Shown here: positions 56,748 through 64,000 of the stretch, piece after piece
Numbering within the stretch: the first letter of the stretch is position 1
Layout: each line of letters begins with the position of its first letter
NCBI RefSeq assembly: GCF_001419985.1
Contig: NZ_LJAL01000003.1
Coordinates: 396,944 to 460,943, forward strand
Source of the DNA: Loktanella sp. 5RATIMAR09
Lineage (GTDB): Bacteria > Pseudomonadota > Alphaproteobacteria > Rhodobacterales > Rhodobacteraceae
DNA: 64,000 nucleotides
Direction of reading: 5' to 3'
Notes under the pieces: model-generated
Told to the model about the DNA's origin: nothing
Databases searched by the model: none
What the model saw: the letters and a program-made list of their open reading frames with translations, nothing else
Program-made: the position numbers and the translations under genes

Positions 56748-56951
56748 TGATTTTCTCCGATGAGGACGTATCGGTAAAGTAGCGTGACGGATGCGAAGTC
56801 AACGATCGGGCCAATTGACAGCACCAAAGATGCCCGCATCGGGCGCATCTGCTGAAAAAGCGGGCATCAAAAGCCAGTAAACCCGCGCTTGTCATCACAA
56901 GATGAAGCGCAGATTGTACCATCAAGAGACGAATGCGAAGGAGCGAACAGA

Positions 56952-57239
56952 ATGCCAAAGGGCTATATCATCGGCCATGTCACTGTGACGGACCCAGAGG
57001 CCTATCAGGCCTATGTCACACAAAATACACCCATCATTCAGGGCTATGGCGGGCAGCCATTGGTGCGCGGGGGCCAGTCCGAACATCCCGAAGGTCCCGA
57101 ATACAGCCGCCATGTTGTTTTCGAATTTCCCGACTACGCGTCAGCAAAGGCCGCCTATCATGATCCCGCCTATCAAGAGGTGGCGCAGATCCGGCGCGAC
57201 AACGCCACCAGCATGATTGTCGTCGTCGAGGGCGTCTAG
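56952..57239 (+). CDS. DUF1330-family protein
   Basis: A 95-residue ferredoxin-like-fold protein of the DUF1330 family: MPKGYIIGHVTVTDPEAYQAYVTQNTPIIQGYGGQPLVRGG, then HVVFEFPDYASAKAAYHDPAYQEVAQIRRDNATSMIVVVEG. Family members are small dimeric alpha/beta barrels of unknown activity. ATG 56952 gives the conserved N-terminus; the longer ORF start upstream is rejected. Its stop shares the CTAG palindrome with the convergent AEC gene. Confidence 0.9.
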   Translation: MPKGYIIGHVTVTDPEAYQAYVTQNTPIIQGYGGQPLVRGGQSEHPEGPEYSRHVVFEFPDYASAKAAYHDPAYQEVAQIRRDNATSMIVVVEGV

Positions 57240-58165
57240 GGCAGAACCGCCAACCACACCCAGACCGACAGGATCGACAGGGCCGTGCCCATCAAAACAG
57301 CCGATGCCGCGACACGCTTGGCCTTTCCGTACATATTGGCAAAGACATAGGCATTGACCCCCGGCGCCATGGCTGCCGTCACTGTCGCAGACCGCAAAGC
57401 GGCATCAGAGAGTTCATTTGCGCGGACCAGTCCCCATGCAATCAAGGGATGCAGGACAAGCGAGACCGCCACAACAAACAGAATGGTGCGCATGTCACCT
57501 TCCGGCCGGTAGCGATACAGCACGCCGCCCAAACCGAATAGCGCCGCAGGCAGGGCTGCGCGGATCATCAGATCAATCGCGTCGGTCAGCACCGAAGGCA
57601 AAGGAATGCCGGACAGATTTACGACAAAGCCCAACGAAATACCGATGATCAGCGCATTGTTGAACATCGCCTTGAGCACTTTTCCCGGCAGGGCCGCAAC
57701 AGAGCCGCCGCGATTGCGTGCAATCTCCATCGCGGTAATGCCGACCATGTAACAAAACGGCGAATGGATCGCGATGATGGCATAGTTGGCCTCAAGCGCG
57801 CCGGCGCCATACGCGCGTTCGGTAATCGGCAGACCCAACAGGAGCGAGTTTGAAAACAGGCAGCAAAACCCGATGACAACGCTGTCTTCCCAATCGCGCC
57901 CGAAAATATAGCGCGCGCCCAGCAAACCTGTGACAAACCCGGCAAATGCACCGGCGTAGAAGCTTGCAAGAAGCGCCAGATCAAAGTTCTGTTGCAAATC
58001 AAGTGTCGAGATGGCGCGGAACAGAAGGCAGGGTATCGCAAAGCCTTGGGTGAACTTCATCAACCCCTCGACACTGCTATCGCTGAAATAGCCTTTCCAG
58101 ACAGCAACATAGCCAAAGCCGATGACCAGAAATACCGGCAGGATAACGTCGATCAGCGCGGCCAT
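57236..58165 (-). CDS. AEC-family (auxin efflux carrier-like) transporter
   Basis: A 309-residue, about ten-helix membrane protein. It starts MAALIDVILPVFLVIGFGYVAVWKGYF and includes VIGFCCLFSNSLLLGLPITERAYG and VTAAMAPGVNAYVFANMYGKAKRVAASAVLMGTALS, both typical of the AEC permease family, which exports or imports organic acids such as malate or malonate. The substrate is unknown. It follows the MBL-fold gene on the same strand after 15 bases. Confidence 0.88.
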   Translation of the reverse strand: MAALIDVILPVFLVIGFGYVAVWKGYFSDSSVEGLMKFTQGFAIPCLLFRAISTLDLQQNFDLALLASFYAGAFAGFVTGLLGARYIFGRDWEDSVVIGFCCLFSNSLLLGLPITERAYGAGALEANYAIIAIHSPFCYMVGITAMEIARNRGGSVAALPGKVLKAMFNNALIIGISLGFVVNLSGIPLPSVLTDAIDLMIRAALPAALFGLGGVLYRYRPEGDMRTILFVVAVSLVLHPLIAWGLVRANELSDAALRSATVTAAMAPGVNAYVFANMYGKAKRVAASAVLMGTALSILSVWVWLAVLP

Positions 58166-58180
58166 GTCGGATCCTTCGGC

Positions 58181-58984
58181 TTAAGGGGCAGAAATAGTGA
58201 TTGTCATACCGTCATATGCAGGGCTGACGTGTTCCGGTGTCTCTGCGGCGACCGCGTCAAAGTCCAGATCGTTGTGCATGTTCGTCAGGATCGCCTGCTT
58301 GGGAGCCACGCGCGCGATCCATTCAAGCGTATTGGCCAGATGCGAATGGGTCGGGTGCGGGTCACGGCGCAAGGCATCGACAATCCAGTAGTCCAGCCCT
58401 TCCAACATCGGCCAGACGTTGTCGGGGATGGACGAGACATCAGGCAGATAGGCCACATTCGCGATGCGGAACCCGAGTGCTTCGATGGACCCGTGTTGCA
58501 CTTCGAACGGGCGCAGCACGATATCGCCTCCTGCCCCGCTGATTGTGATATCGCCGTCAATCGTATTCAGTTCGCAAATGGGCGGATAGGACGATCCCTT
58601 TGGCTGCACAAAGGCATAGCCGAAACGCCCCAGCAGATCGTTGGTCGTATCGCCGTCAGCCCAGACCTGCAGCCGCTCGCGCTTGTTGAAAACAACCATG
58701 CGCAGGTCATCAATCCCGTGCACATGATCGGCGTGCCCGTGGGTATAGACGACAGCATCCAACAGGCCGACGTCGGCGTCGAGCAACTGGCTGCGCATGT
58801 CGGGCGTGGTGTCAATCAGGACGCGGGTGTGCCCATTGCGACCGGTGCGGGTGACAAGCACGGAACACCGTCTGCGCGCATTTTTGGGGTTGGTGGGATC
58901 ACAGGCCCCCCAAAGCCCGCCAAGGCGCGGCACGCCGCCGGATGATCCACAGCCCAAGATGCGAAAGCTGATCTGGTCGCTCAT
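58181..58984 (-). CDS. MBL-fold metallo-hydrolase (PhnP-like)
   Basis: A 267-residue metallo-beta-lactamase-fold protein. It begins RILGCGSSGGVPRLGG and has a CDPTNPKNARRRC zinc-knuckle-like segment, the metal motif THGHADH (H82, H84, D86, H87), YLPDVSSIPDN and TNMHNDLDFDAV. This matches the cyclic phosphodiesterase/PhnP group that commonly follows tatD in alphaproteobacteria. The substrate, possibly a cyclic nucleotide or ribose phosphate, is inference. Its start overlaps the tatD stop (ATGA). Confidence 0.87.
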   Translation of the reverse strand: MSDQISFRILGCGSSGGVPRLGGLWGACDPTNPKNARRRCSVLVTRTGRNGHTRVLIDTTPDMRSQLLDADVGLLDAVVYTHGHADHVHGIDDLRMVVFNKRERLQVWADGDTTNDLLGRFGYAFVQPKGSSYPPICELNTIDGDITISGAGGDIVLRPFEVQHGSIEALGFRIANVAYLPDVSSIPDNVWPMLEGLDYWIVDALRRDPHPTHSHLANTLEWIARVAPKQAILTNMHNDLDFDAVAAETPEHVSPAYDGMTITISAP

Positions 58985-59769
58985 GCGGCGGCTTTCCAGA
59001 ACAGGCGGTCGAAATTTGCGGTCGTTTGTTTGGCGAAGTCTTCATAGGACAGACCGAAGACCTCGGCCCCGACCCGCGCGGTATGTGCGGTATAGGCGGG
59101 CTCATTACGCCTGCCGCGATGGGGCGGCGGGGCCAGATAGGGACTGTCGGTTTCCACCAGAATACGCTCGACCGGGGCTGCGCCGAAAATGTCGCGCAAT
59201 TCCTGACTTTTGGGAAAGGCCGCAATACCGGACATCGACAGGTAGAAATCCATGTCCAAAGCGGCCTCAGCCAAGGCGGCACTGCTGGAAAAACAATGCA
59301 TCACGCAAGTATAGGGGCCATTGGCATATTCTTCTTTCAGAATACGCGCCATGTCGTCATCTGCGGCACGGGCATGAATAATCAGGGGCAGCTTGGTGTC
59401 GCGCGCAGCCGCGATATGGACGCGCAAAGACTGCTTCTGAATAGCGGCGCTTTCGGCAGTGTAATGATAATCGAGGCCGGTTTCCCCGATACCCACGAAT
59501 TTGGGATGAGCTGCCAAAGCGGTCAGCTCATCTACTGTCGCCAGCGGCTCATCGGCGGCGCTCATCGGATGTGTGCCCGCAGCATAGAAAACGGGGCCGT
59601 ATGTTTCCGCGATGGCCCGCACTTGCGGCTCCAAACGAAGCCTGGTGCAGATCGTGACCATACGCGACACACCCGCCTCCAAAGCGCGGGCAACGACCTG
59701 ATCCCGTTCGGCATCAAAATCCGCGAAATCAAGGTGGCAGTGGCTGTCAACGATGGTGGCTTGGGTCAT
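58981..59769 (-). CDS. tatD: TatD-family deoxyribonuclease
   Basis: A 262-residue metal-dependent nuclease. It has the HxH metal pair H10 and H12 (VDSHCHLDF), GIGETGLDYHYT, LPLIIHARAADDDM, YTCVMHCFSSSAALAEAAL and ILVETDSPYLAPPPHRGRRNEPAY, all signatures of TatD/YcfH 3'-5' DNases. It lies 11 bases downstream of holB in the tmk-holB-tatD order typical of proteobacteria. Confidence 0.95.
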   Translation of the reverse strand: MTQATIVDSHCHLDFADFDAERDQVVARALEAGVSRMVTICTRLRLEPQVRAIAETYGPVFYAAGTHPMSAADEPLATVDELTALAAHPKFVGIGETGLDYHYTAESAAIQKQSLRVHIAAARDTKLPLIIHARAADDDMARILKEEYANGPYTCVMHCFSSSAALAEAALDMDFYLSMSGIAAFPKSQELRDIFGAAPVERILVETDSPYLAPPPHRGRRNEPAYTAHTARVGAEVFGLSYEDFAKQTTANFDRLFWKAAA

Positions 59770-59780
59770 ATCGGGGGCCT

Positions 59781-60887
59781 TCAGACGAGGGCGGTGGCTT
59801 GCGCCGTCTCTTCTATTTTGAAGATCATATCAAGGATCAGCGCGGCAGGGTCAAGGTTCACCGCGCGCCCGTGGCGCGAGCGGTCCGTCAAATCCTGCTG
59901 CAACTGCGCCCAACGCCGTGCAGCGCGATCATCCGGGGCCAGCCGCGCCAGCAGACGCGCTTCACCGGGCGCCCCTTGTGCGGACGGCGCGCCCATCAGA
60001 CCCGCGCGTGCGGTGCGCGACAAAAAGAGATCAATCAGATCAAGCGTCATGCCGAAACGGACCTCGCCGGCTTTGCCGACACAGGCATCTGAAAGCCGCA
60101 AGGCTGCGGGGCGGTCCATCCGCGGCAGACGGTCGAGGGTCTTGATCAGTTCCGCATAAAGCGCAAGCCCGTCGTGGTTCAACAGCCGGATCGCATCACC
60201 AGCAGAACCACCAGCAAGGGTAGCAAGGCTCTCGGATTGCTCGGACGGGTGGCCCGCCTGTGTCAGCGCGCTTTGCAAATCAGCGGCGTTCAGACGCGCA
60301 CAACGGAGTTCGCGACAGCGCGAGCGGATCGTCGGCAAAAGCCGTGACGGTTGGTGCGCGACCAGAAGGATGGTGCAATTCGCGGGCGGTTCTTCCAGCT
60401 CTTTCAGGATCGCATTGGCCGCATTGCGGTTCAATTCATCCGCGGCATCAACAATGACCACACGCCGCCCGCCGTCGGCTGCGGACATCTGGAAAAACGT
60501 CTTGAGGTTGCGCACCGCATCGACGGTGATTTCGGATTTCAGCTTTTTGGTCTTGTCATCCCAAGGGCGTCGGATAAGCGACAGGCGCGGATGGGCGCCG
60601 GACTGGATCAGGCGCGCATCGGGGTGGTCAGGATCGACAGCGAGCGTGGGATCACCGAAAAGCCCCCCCTCCGGATTTGCCAGCAGGAAGGTTGCGATCT
60701 TCCACGCGAGCGTGGCCTTTCCCACACCGCGTGGCCCGGTGATCAGCCAACCCGAATGCAGCCGCCCTGCCCCGAAAGCATCCAGAAAATCCGCCTGCGC
60801 CTTGTCCTGACCGAACAGCACCTGCGTTTCACGCGGATGCGGTGCGCCTGCAATGCGATCCGGTTCTGGGATATCTTCGTCGCTCAT
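59781..60887 (-). CDS. holB: DNA polymerase III subunit delta'
   Basis: A 368-residue clamp-loader subunit. The AAA+ core reads LITGPRGVGKATLAWKIATFLL, VVIVDAADELNRNAANAILKELEEPPANCTILLVAHQPSRLLPTIRSRCRELRCARL, which contains the sensor region SRC. The C-terminal part is the collar domain. It functions with HolA and DnaX to load the sliding clamp. Its ATG overlaps the tmk stop (ATGA) and tatD follows. Confidence 0.94.
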   Translation of the reverse strand: MSDEDIPEPDRIAGAPHPRETQVLFGQDKAQADFLDAFGAGRLHSGWLITGPRGVGKATLAWKIATFLLANPEGGLFGDPTLAVDPDHPDARLIQSGAHPRLSLIRRPWDDKTKKLKSEITVDAVRNLKTFFQMSAADGGRRVVIVDAADELNRNAANAILKELEEPPANCTILLVAHQPSRLLPTIRSRCRELRCARLNAADLQSALTQAGHPSEQSESLATLAGGSAGDAIRLLNHDGLALYAELIKTLDRLPRMDRPAALRLSDACVGKAGEVRFGMTLDLIDLFLSRTARAGLMGAPSAQGAPGEARLLARLAPDDRAARRWAQLQQDLTDRSRHGRAVNLDPAALILDMIFKIEETAQATALV

Positions 60888-61492
60888 GCGTAGGCCGCGA
60901 TTTCGCTGGCGATCTGGTCCGCTGTGCGGTTGCCATCAATCAATACACAGCGGTCAGGATTGGCATGAGCCAAGGCCAGAAAGCCGTGGCGCAGTGTTTC
61001 CTGAAAGCCAAGACCAAAGTCCTCAAACCGGTCCTCGCCGGATTTGCGGGCCAGACCACGCTGCAGCGCCGTTTCGGGGTCCATATCAATGATGAAGGTC
61101 AGGTCGGGTTCGCGGCCAATCATCAGGCTATGCAAACTGTCTACGATCCCGCGCAGATCGCCACGTGTGGCCCCCTGATAGACGCGCGTACTGTCGGCGA
61201 AGCGGTCAGAGATCACGGTCTTGCCCTCCGCCAGTGCGGGTTGGATCGTCTTTTCCAGATGATCGCGACGGGCTGCCGTAAACAACAGGATTTCCGTCTC
61301 GGGCGACCAGCGGTCCGTATCACCCGTCAGCAAAAGCGCGCGAATTTCCTCTGCACCGGGGCTGCCGCCGGGTTCACGGGTGAGAATTATGTCGTCACCC
61401 TTCGCACGCAAATGGTCTGCAAACCGGCGTGATTGTGTGGACTTGCCAGAGCCGTCAATGCCCTCAAACGTAATAAAACGGGGCTTGCTCAT
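60884..61492 (-). CDS. tmk: Thymidylate kinase
   Basis: Tmk phosphorylates dTMP to dTDP. The 202-residue protein has P-loop FEGIDGSGKSTQ (9-20), the DR(Y/F) motif VISDRFADSTRVYQG and the LID region DMDPETALQRGLARKSGEDRFED. ATG 61492 overlaps the carboxypeptidase stop (ATGA). An upstream start would put 16 extra residues inside the carboxypeptidase gene and is rejected. Confidence 0.96.
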   Translation of the reverse strand: MSKPRFITFEGIDGSGKSTQSRRFADHLRAKGDDIILTREPGGSPGAEEIRALLLTGDTDRWSPETEILLFTAARRDHLEKTIQPALAEGKTVISDRFADSTRVYQGATRGDLRGIVDSLHSLMIGREPDLTFIIDMDPETALQRGLARKSGEDRFEDFGLGFQETLRHGFLALAHANPDRCVLIDGNRTADQIASEIAAYA

Positions 61493-62670
61493 GCCTCTTC
61501 CGGCACCTCGCCAGCGTTTGCCGGACCATATTTCTGCCAAAGCACCAGTGCCGCCGTCCGCAGGCGCGTGGCGAAACCACCCCGTGCCACATCCTCTTCG
61601 GCGACCAGCGGGATGCGTTTTTCGGGCAAATCGTCAAATGTGATCACCAGTTCGCCCAGTTTCTGACCCGCTGTAATCGGGGCCTCGATCGGGCCATCAT
61701 AGACAACCTCTGCATTGATATCGCCCTGATTGAGAACCGGCACCAACAGGGAAAGGTCCTCGGCCACTGTCAGACCGACTGTCGGGATGGCCCCCATCCA
61801 GACGTCAGCCGTCGCAATGCGCGTCCCCGCTTCAGCCACGTCCTTTTCGGCAAACTGACGGAAGGCCCAGTTGATGATCCTGACAGATTCCTCTGCGCGT
61901 GCTTCGCGGCTATCAAGACCGGTAATCACCCAAATGATACGCCGCCCGTCTTGTTTGGCAGAGCCCACAAGACCGTAGCCCGCCTCCATTGTGTGCCCCG
62001 TTTTCAAACCATCAGCCCCCAATCCCATTGCCAGAACAGGGTTGCGGTTGGCCGAATTGGACGGAACGCGGCCATCAAAGGGAAAATCGGTTTCGGCAAA
62101 AAGCGGGTAAAATGTCGGGAAATCCGCGATCAGACGGTCCGCCAGAATACCCAGATCCTCCATCGACATCCGGTGTCCCGCGGCAGGCCATCCGCTCGCG
62201 TTTACGAAGGTCGAATTCATCATGCCCATCTGGCGCGCGCGTTCGGTCATCATGCGCGCGAAGCCCGCCTCGGACCCGTCGGGCGAAAGTGCCTCAGCCA
62301 GTACGACGCTTGAATCATTGCCCGAGACAACGATCACACCGCGCAGCAAATCTTCGACGCGCACGCGGTCGGTTGTATCAAGAAACATTGACGAGCCACC
62401 GAAGCTTGCCGCGTGAGATGACACGGGCAGTTCTTCGTTGATGTCCAGACGTCCGTCGGCCACGGCTTCGAAGGCCATATAAATCGTCATCAGCTTGGAC
62501 ATCGAAGCCGGCGGCAGTGGCGTGTCGGCGTTTTTGGACAACAGCACTGTACCGGTGGACTGGTCATAGATATAGGCGGCGGTCGCACTTGTCTCGAAGG
62601 CAAGCGCCCCGCCCGTTGTGAACAGGCAAGTCGCGATCACAGCAAAGCGGTGCAAGAAACCAAAACGCAT
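61489..62670 (-). CDS. D-alanyl-D-alanine carboxypeptidase (penicillin-binding protein 5/6 type)
   Basis: A 393-residue periplasmic D,D-carboxypeptidase with a signal peptide (ending GGALA), the catalytic S56-M-S-K59 tetrad (ASMSKLM), S116-G-N118 and K223-T-G225. A PBP5-C-like C-terminal domain follows. It trims terminal D-Ala from peptidoglycan stem peptides. It lies 31 bases after the SPOR lipoprotein and overlaps tmk; the C-terminus may include an amphipathic anchor. Confidence 0.93.
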   Translation of the reverse strand: MRFGFLHRFAVIATCLFTTGGALAFETSATAAYIYDQSTGTVLLSKNADTPLPPASMSKLMTIYMAFEAVADGRLDINEELPVSSHAASFGGSSMFLDTTDRVRVEDLLRGVIVVSGNDSSVVLAEALSPDGSEAGFARMMTERARQMGMMNSTFVNASGWPAAGHRMSMEDLGILADRLIADFPTFYPLFAETDFPFDGRVPSNSANRNPVLAMGLGADGLKTGHTMEAGYGLVGSAKQDGRRIIWVITGLDSREARAEESVRIINWAFRQFAEKDVAEAGTRIATADVWMGAIPTVGLTVAEDLSLLVPVLNQGDINAEVVYDGPIEAPITAGQKLGELVITFDDLPEKRIPLVAEEDVARGGFATRLRTAALVLWQKYGPANAGEVPEEA

Positions 62671-62701
62671 GAAGACAGGTTCTCCTTAGTTCAAGGGGGC
62701 G

Positions 62702-63676
62702 TTACTCGGTGGCGTCAATCACAAAGGCATCAACGAAACCCAATTCCTTCAACCGGGTCACATCGGCAGCATCGGTCAGCGGCCCCGCGATCACACGCCA
62801 CACGGTGCGCCCGCCAAGCTCTTCGGGGCTCACGGTCGCTTCGATCCCGGCTTCGGCAATCGTCGCGACCGCGGTGTTGGCATTGCGCTCTACGCTGAAC
62901 ACACCGATCTGTGCCCGCGAGCCCGCAGGCAAAGGCGCGGGGGCTGCAAGTACGGAAGACACATCAATTGGCGCACTCGGGGCGGCACCAGTCGCTGAGG
63001 ACGCGGCTGCGGCTGTTTGTTCTGCAGCGGATGTGGCGGCTTCAACGGCAGCCGGCAAAACGACCGCAGCGGTCGCGGCGACGGCTTCACCCGTCCCGCT
63101 GTCTTCCGCATCCGTCTCTGCAGCATCCAGGGGTGCGGCTTCAACCGCAACGGGGGCTGCAAGGCTTGCAACGACGGGATTTTCCTCTGCGGCAGGCACC
63201 TCAACCTCTTGGCGGCGAAGCACAACGACCTCAAGCCGCGTCGGCGCACCGGGCAGCATGCCCAGCGCATCAGCAGCGTCCGAGGACACCTGCAACAGCG
63301 GGCCGGGATTGTCGCGCTCGCGGCGGAACAAGGCGCCAATCACCTCTTGGCCGCCTGCGGTGTTACGGATCACCACGCGCTCGGGGTCCGTGACCTCGGG
63401 GTGTGCAACCCAGACACCGCCCAATGAAGGGCGACCGTCCCACAATCCATCGCTGTCGATCGCGAAAATATCAGGCCTTTCGATATCGACATCACGTTGC
63501 ATCCGCTGGCCCAGCGCATTCGCAGGCAAAGGCGCGGCTGCGGTTTGAGAGGCGTTACCGGCACTTGGAAAGGCGAATTCTCCGTTCTCGTCGCACGCGG
63601 CCAACCCGAAAGTCGCAGCCACCGCCAGCGAAAGCGGCCACTTTTTCGCGCCCCAAAACACAAAGCCTGTCATCAT
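62702..63676 (-). CDS. SPOR-domain lipoprotein with RlpA-like region
   Basis: A 324-residue exported protein. It has a basic start (MMTGFVFWGAKKWP), a hydrophobic segment and lipobox L25-A-A-C28, then a conserved block GVWVAHPEVTDPERVVIRNTAGGQEVIGALFRRERDNPGPLLQVSSDAADALGMLPG that resembles the double-psi barrel of RlpA. A long Ala/Glu/Pro linker (about 155-240) and a C-terminal SPOR domain (AQIGVFSVERNANTAVATIAEAGIEATV...GGRTVWRVIAGPL) follow. SPOR domains bind denuded peptidoglycan at the septum. The adjacent D,D-carboxypeptidase fits that role. The start may be ATG 63676 or 63673; GAGGGG suits either. Confidence 0.85.
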   Translation of the reverse strand: MMTGFVFWGAKKWPLSLAVAATFGLAACDENGEFAFPSAGNASQTAAAPLPANALGQRMQRDVDIERPDIFAIDSDGLWDGRPSLGGVWVAHPEVTDPERVVIRNTAGGQEVIGALFRRERDNPGPLLQVSSDAADALGMLPGAPTRLEVVVLRRQEVEVPAAEENPVVASLAAPVAVEAAPLDAAETDAEDSGTGEAVAATAAVVLPAAVEAATSAAEQTAAAASSATGAAPSAPIDVSSVLAAPAPLPAGSRAQIGVFSVERNANTAVATIAEAGIEATVSPEELGGRTVWRVIAGPLTDAADVTRLKELGFVDAFVIDATE

Positions 63677-63691
63677 TTGCCCCTCTGTTAC

Positions 63692-63709
63692 ACCTGCTCT
63701 GCGGCAGGT
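63692..63709 (-). promoter_or_regulatory. Hairpin in leader of SPOR lipoprotein gene
   Basis: ACCTGC (63692-63697) and GCAGGT (63704-63709) pair around a six-base loop, 15 bases upstream of the first ATG, close to the ribosome site. The role is unknown. Confidence 0.35.
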
Positions 63710-63918
63710 ATCAGCTGTTTTCAGCCATATTTGTTGCAGTTCTATGCCCTTTTGCTGGACATGATCGCACGACGCAACACACACGCCGATGACCGCACTG
63801 CGAAATGATAGCCGTCGCCGGAACGTTTTGAAAGGCTCTCACTTATTTTGTCGGCGGAATTCCCCAAAGTGTGAACGTGCTTTTCGAATCAGAAACGACC
63901 CGCTAACAGGGCCGTGTC

Positions 63919-64000
63919 GGAGGAGTGGCAGAGTGGTTGAATGCACCGGTCTTGAAAACCGACGTAGGTGAAAGTCTACCGTGGGTTCGAATCCCACCTC
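63919..64000 (+). tRNA. tRNA-Ser (anticodon UGA), 3' end off the right edge
   Basis: The sequence from GGAGGAG (acceptor 5' strand) shows a D-arm GGCAGAGTGGTTGAATGC, the anticodon loop CTTGAAA with TGA at 63953-63955, a long class II variable arm (TAGGTGAAAGTCTA) and the T-arm GTGGG-TTCGAAT-CCCAC. The visible 3' bases CTC pair with the acceptor start; about four acceptor bases plus the discriminator and CCA lie outside. The anticodon stem closes with C27-A43, a mismatch at the outermost pair. Confidence 0.95.

Noticed and set aside
62709..63548. Ser/Ala/Thr-rich plus-strand ORF that looks like a low-complexity surface protein
   Set aside because: It is the mirror of the Ala/Pro/Glu-rich linker of the SPOR lipoprotein; the composition is a reading artefact.
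63789..63971. 60-codon ORF overlapping the tRNA-Ser gene
   Set aside because: It runs into the tRNA, has no ribosome site or recognisable product.

Overview
The window is about 64 kb of high-GC chromosomal DNA. Gene content points to a marine alphaproteobacterium of the order Rhodobacterales (Roseobacter group). The evidence is the nuo gene order with its small accessory ORFs including a DUF5337-type protein, the leucine-degradation (liu) operon, a fused pntA, a TRAP transporter, paraquat-inducible (pqi) genes and the tmk-holB-tatD cluster. I cannot name the genus from the sequence. Coding density is very high, most operon junctions are ATGA or TGATG overlaps, and no intergenic gap exceeds 300 bases. 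There is no prophage, insertion sequence or CRISPR array. The only RNA gene is a tRNA-Ser cut by the right edge.

Layout. 1-7.8 kb (minus strand): promoter-proximal part of the complex I operon, nuoA-B-C, a sulfotransferase-like gene, nuoD, two small envelope ORFs, nuoE with a long C-terminal extension, a membrane-anchored protein repeating that extension, a DUF5337 ORF, and nuoF (cut by the left edge). 7.9-8.8 kb: an unknown membrane protein. 8.9-16.7 kb (minus): leucine/isovalerate operon (ivd, two small exported proteins, mccB, mccA, a GST, HMG-CoA lyase, methylglutaconyl-CoA hydratase) behind a promoter whose -10 region carries an inverted repeat. 16.7-18.7 kb: a DegT-type aminotransferase and phosphoglycolate phosphatase. 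18.8-22.6 kb (plus): glmU-glmS-alkD.

22.7-34.4 kb: a small lipoprotein, moaA, a methyltransferase and two M20 metallohydrolases (minus), facing a complete peptide-type ABC importer (plus), then a dienelactone-hydrolase-family protein. 34.4-38.1 kb (minus): pntB, pntA and a PEMT/ICMT-like membrane methyltransferase. 38.2-40.1 kb (plus): a short-chain dehydrogenase coupled to kynureninase. 40.1-44.7 kb: a YihY/BrkB protein, a P-loop kinase and a TRAP transporter. 45.0-48.9 kb (plus): pqiA split into two genes, pqiB and pqiC.

48.9-52.4 kb (minus): a four-gene Mn/Fe-type ABC importer. 52.5-56.7 kb (minus): an RND efflux pump and its adaptor. 57.0-58.2 kb: a DUF1330 protein and an AEC permease meeting at a shared CTAG stop. 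58.2-63.7 kb (minus): SPOR lipoprotein, D,D-carboxypeptidase, tmk, holB, tatD and an MBL-fold hydrolase. 63.9 kb to the end: tRNA-Ser(UGA).

Most of the window is ordinary core metabolism. The least explained material is in the nuo operon: a sulfotransferase-like gene coupled to nuoC and nuoD, and a helix-hairpin-helix-like domain present both at the NuoE C-terminus and in the adjacent membrane-anchored protein. Also worth following are the operator-like repeat at the liu promoter, two unexplained exported ORFs inside the liu operon, and a small family of intergenic palindromes. All family assignments were made by reading motifs in translated sequence; no database search was possible.
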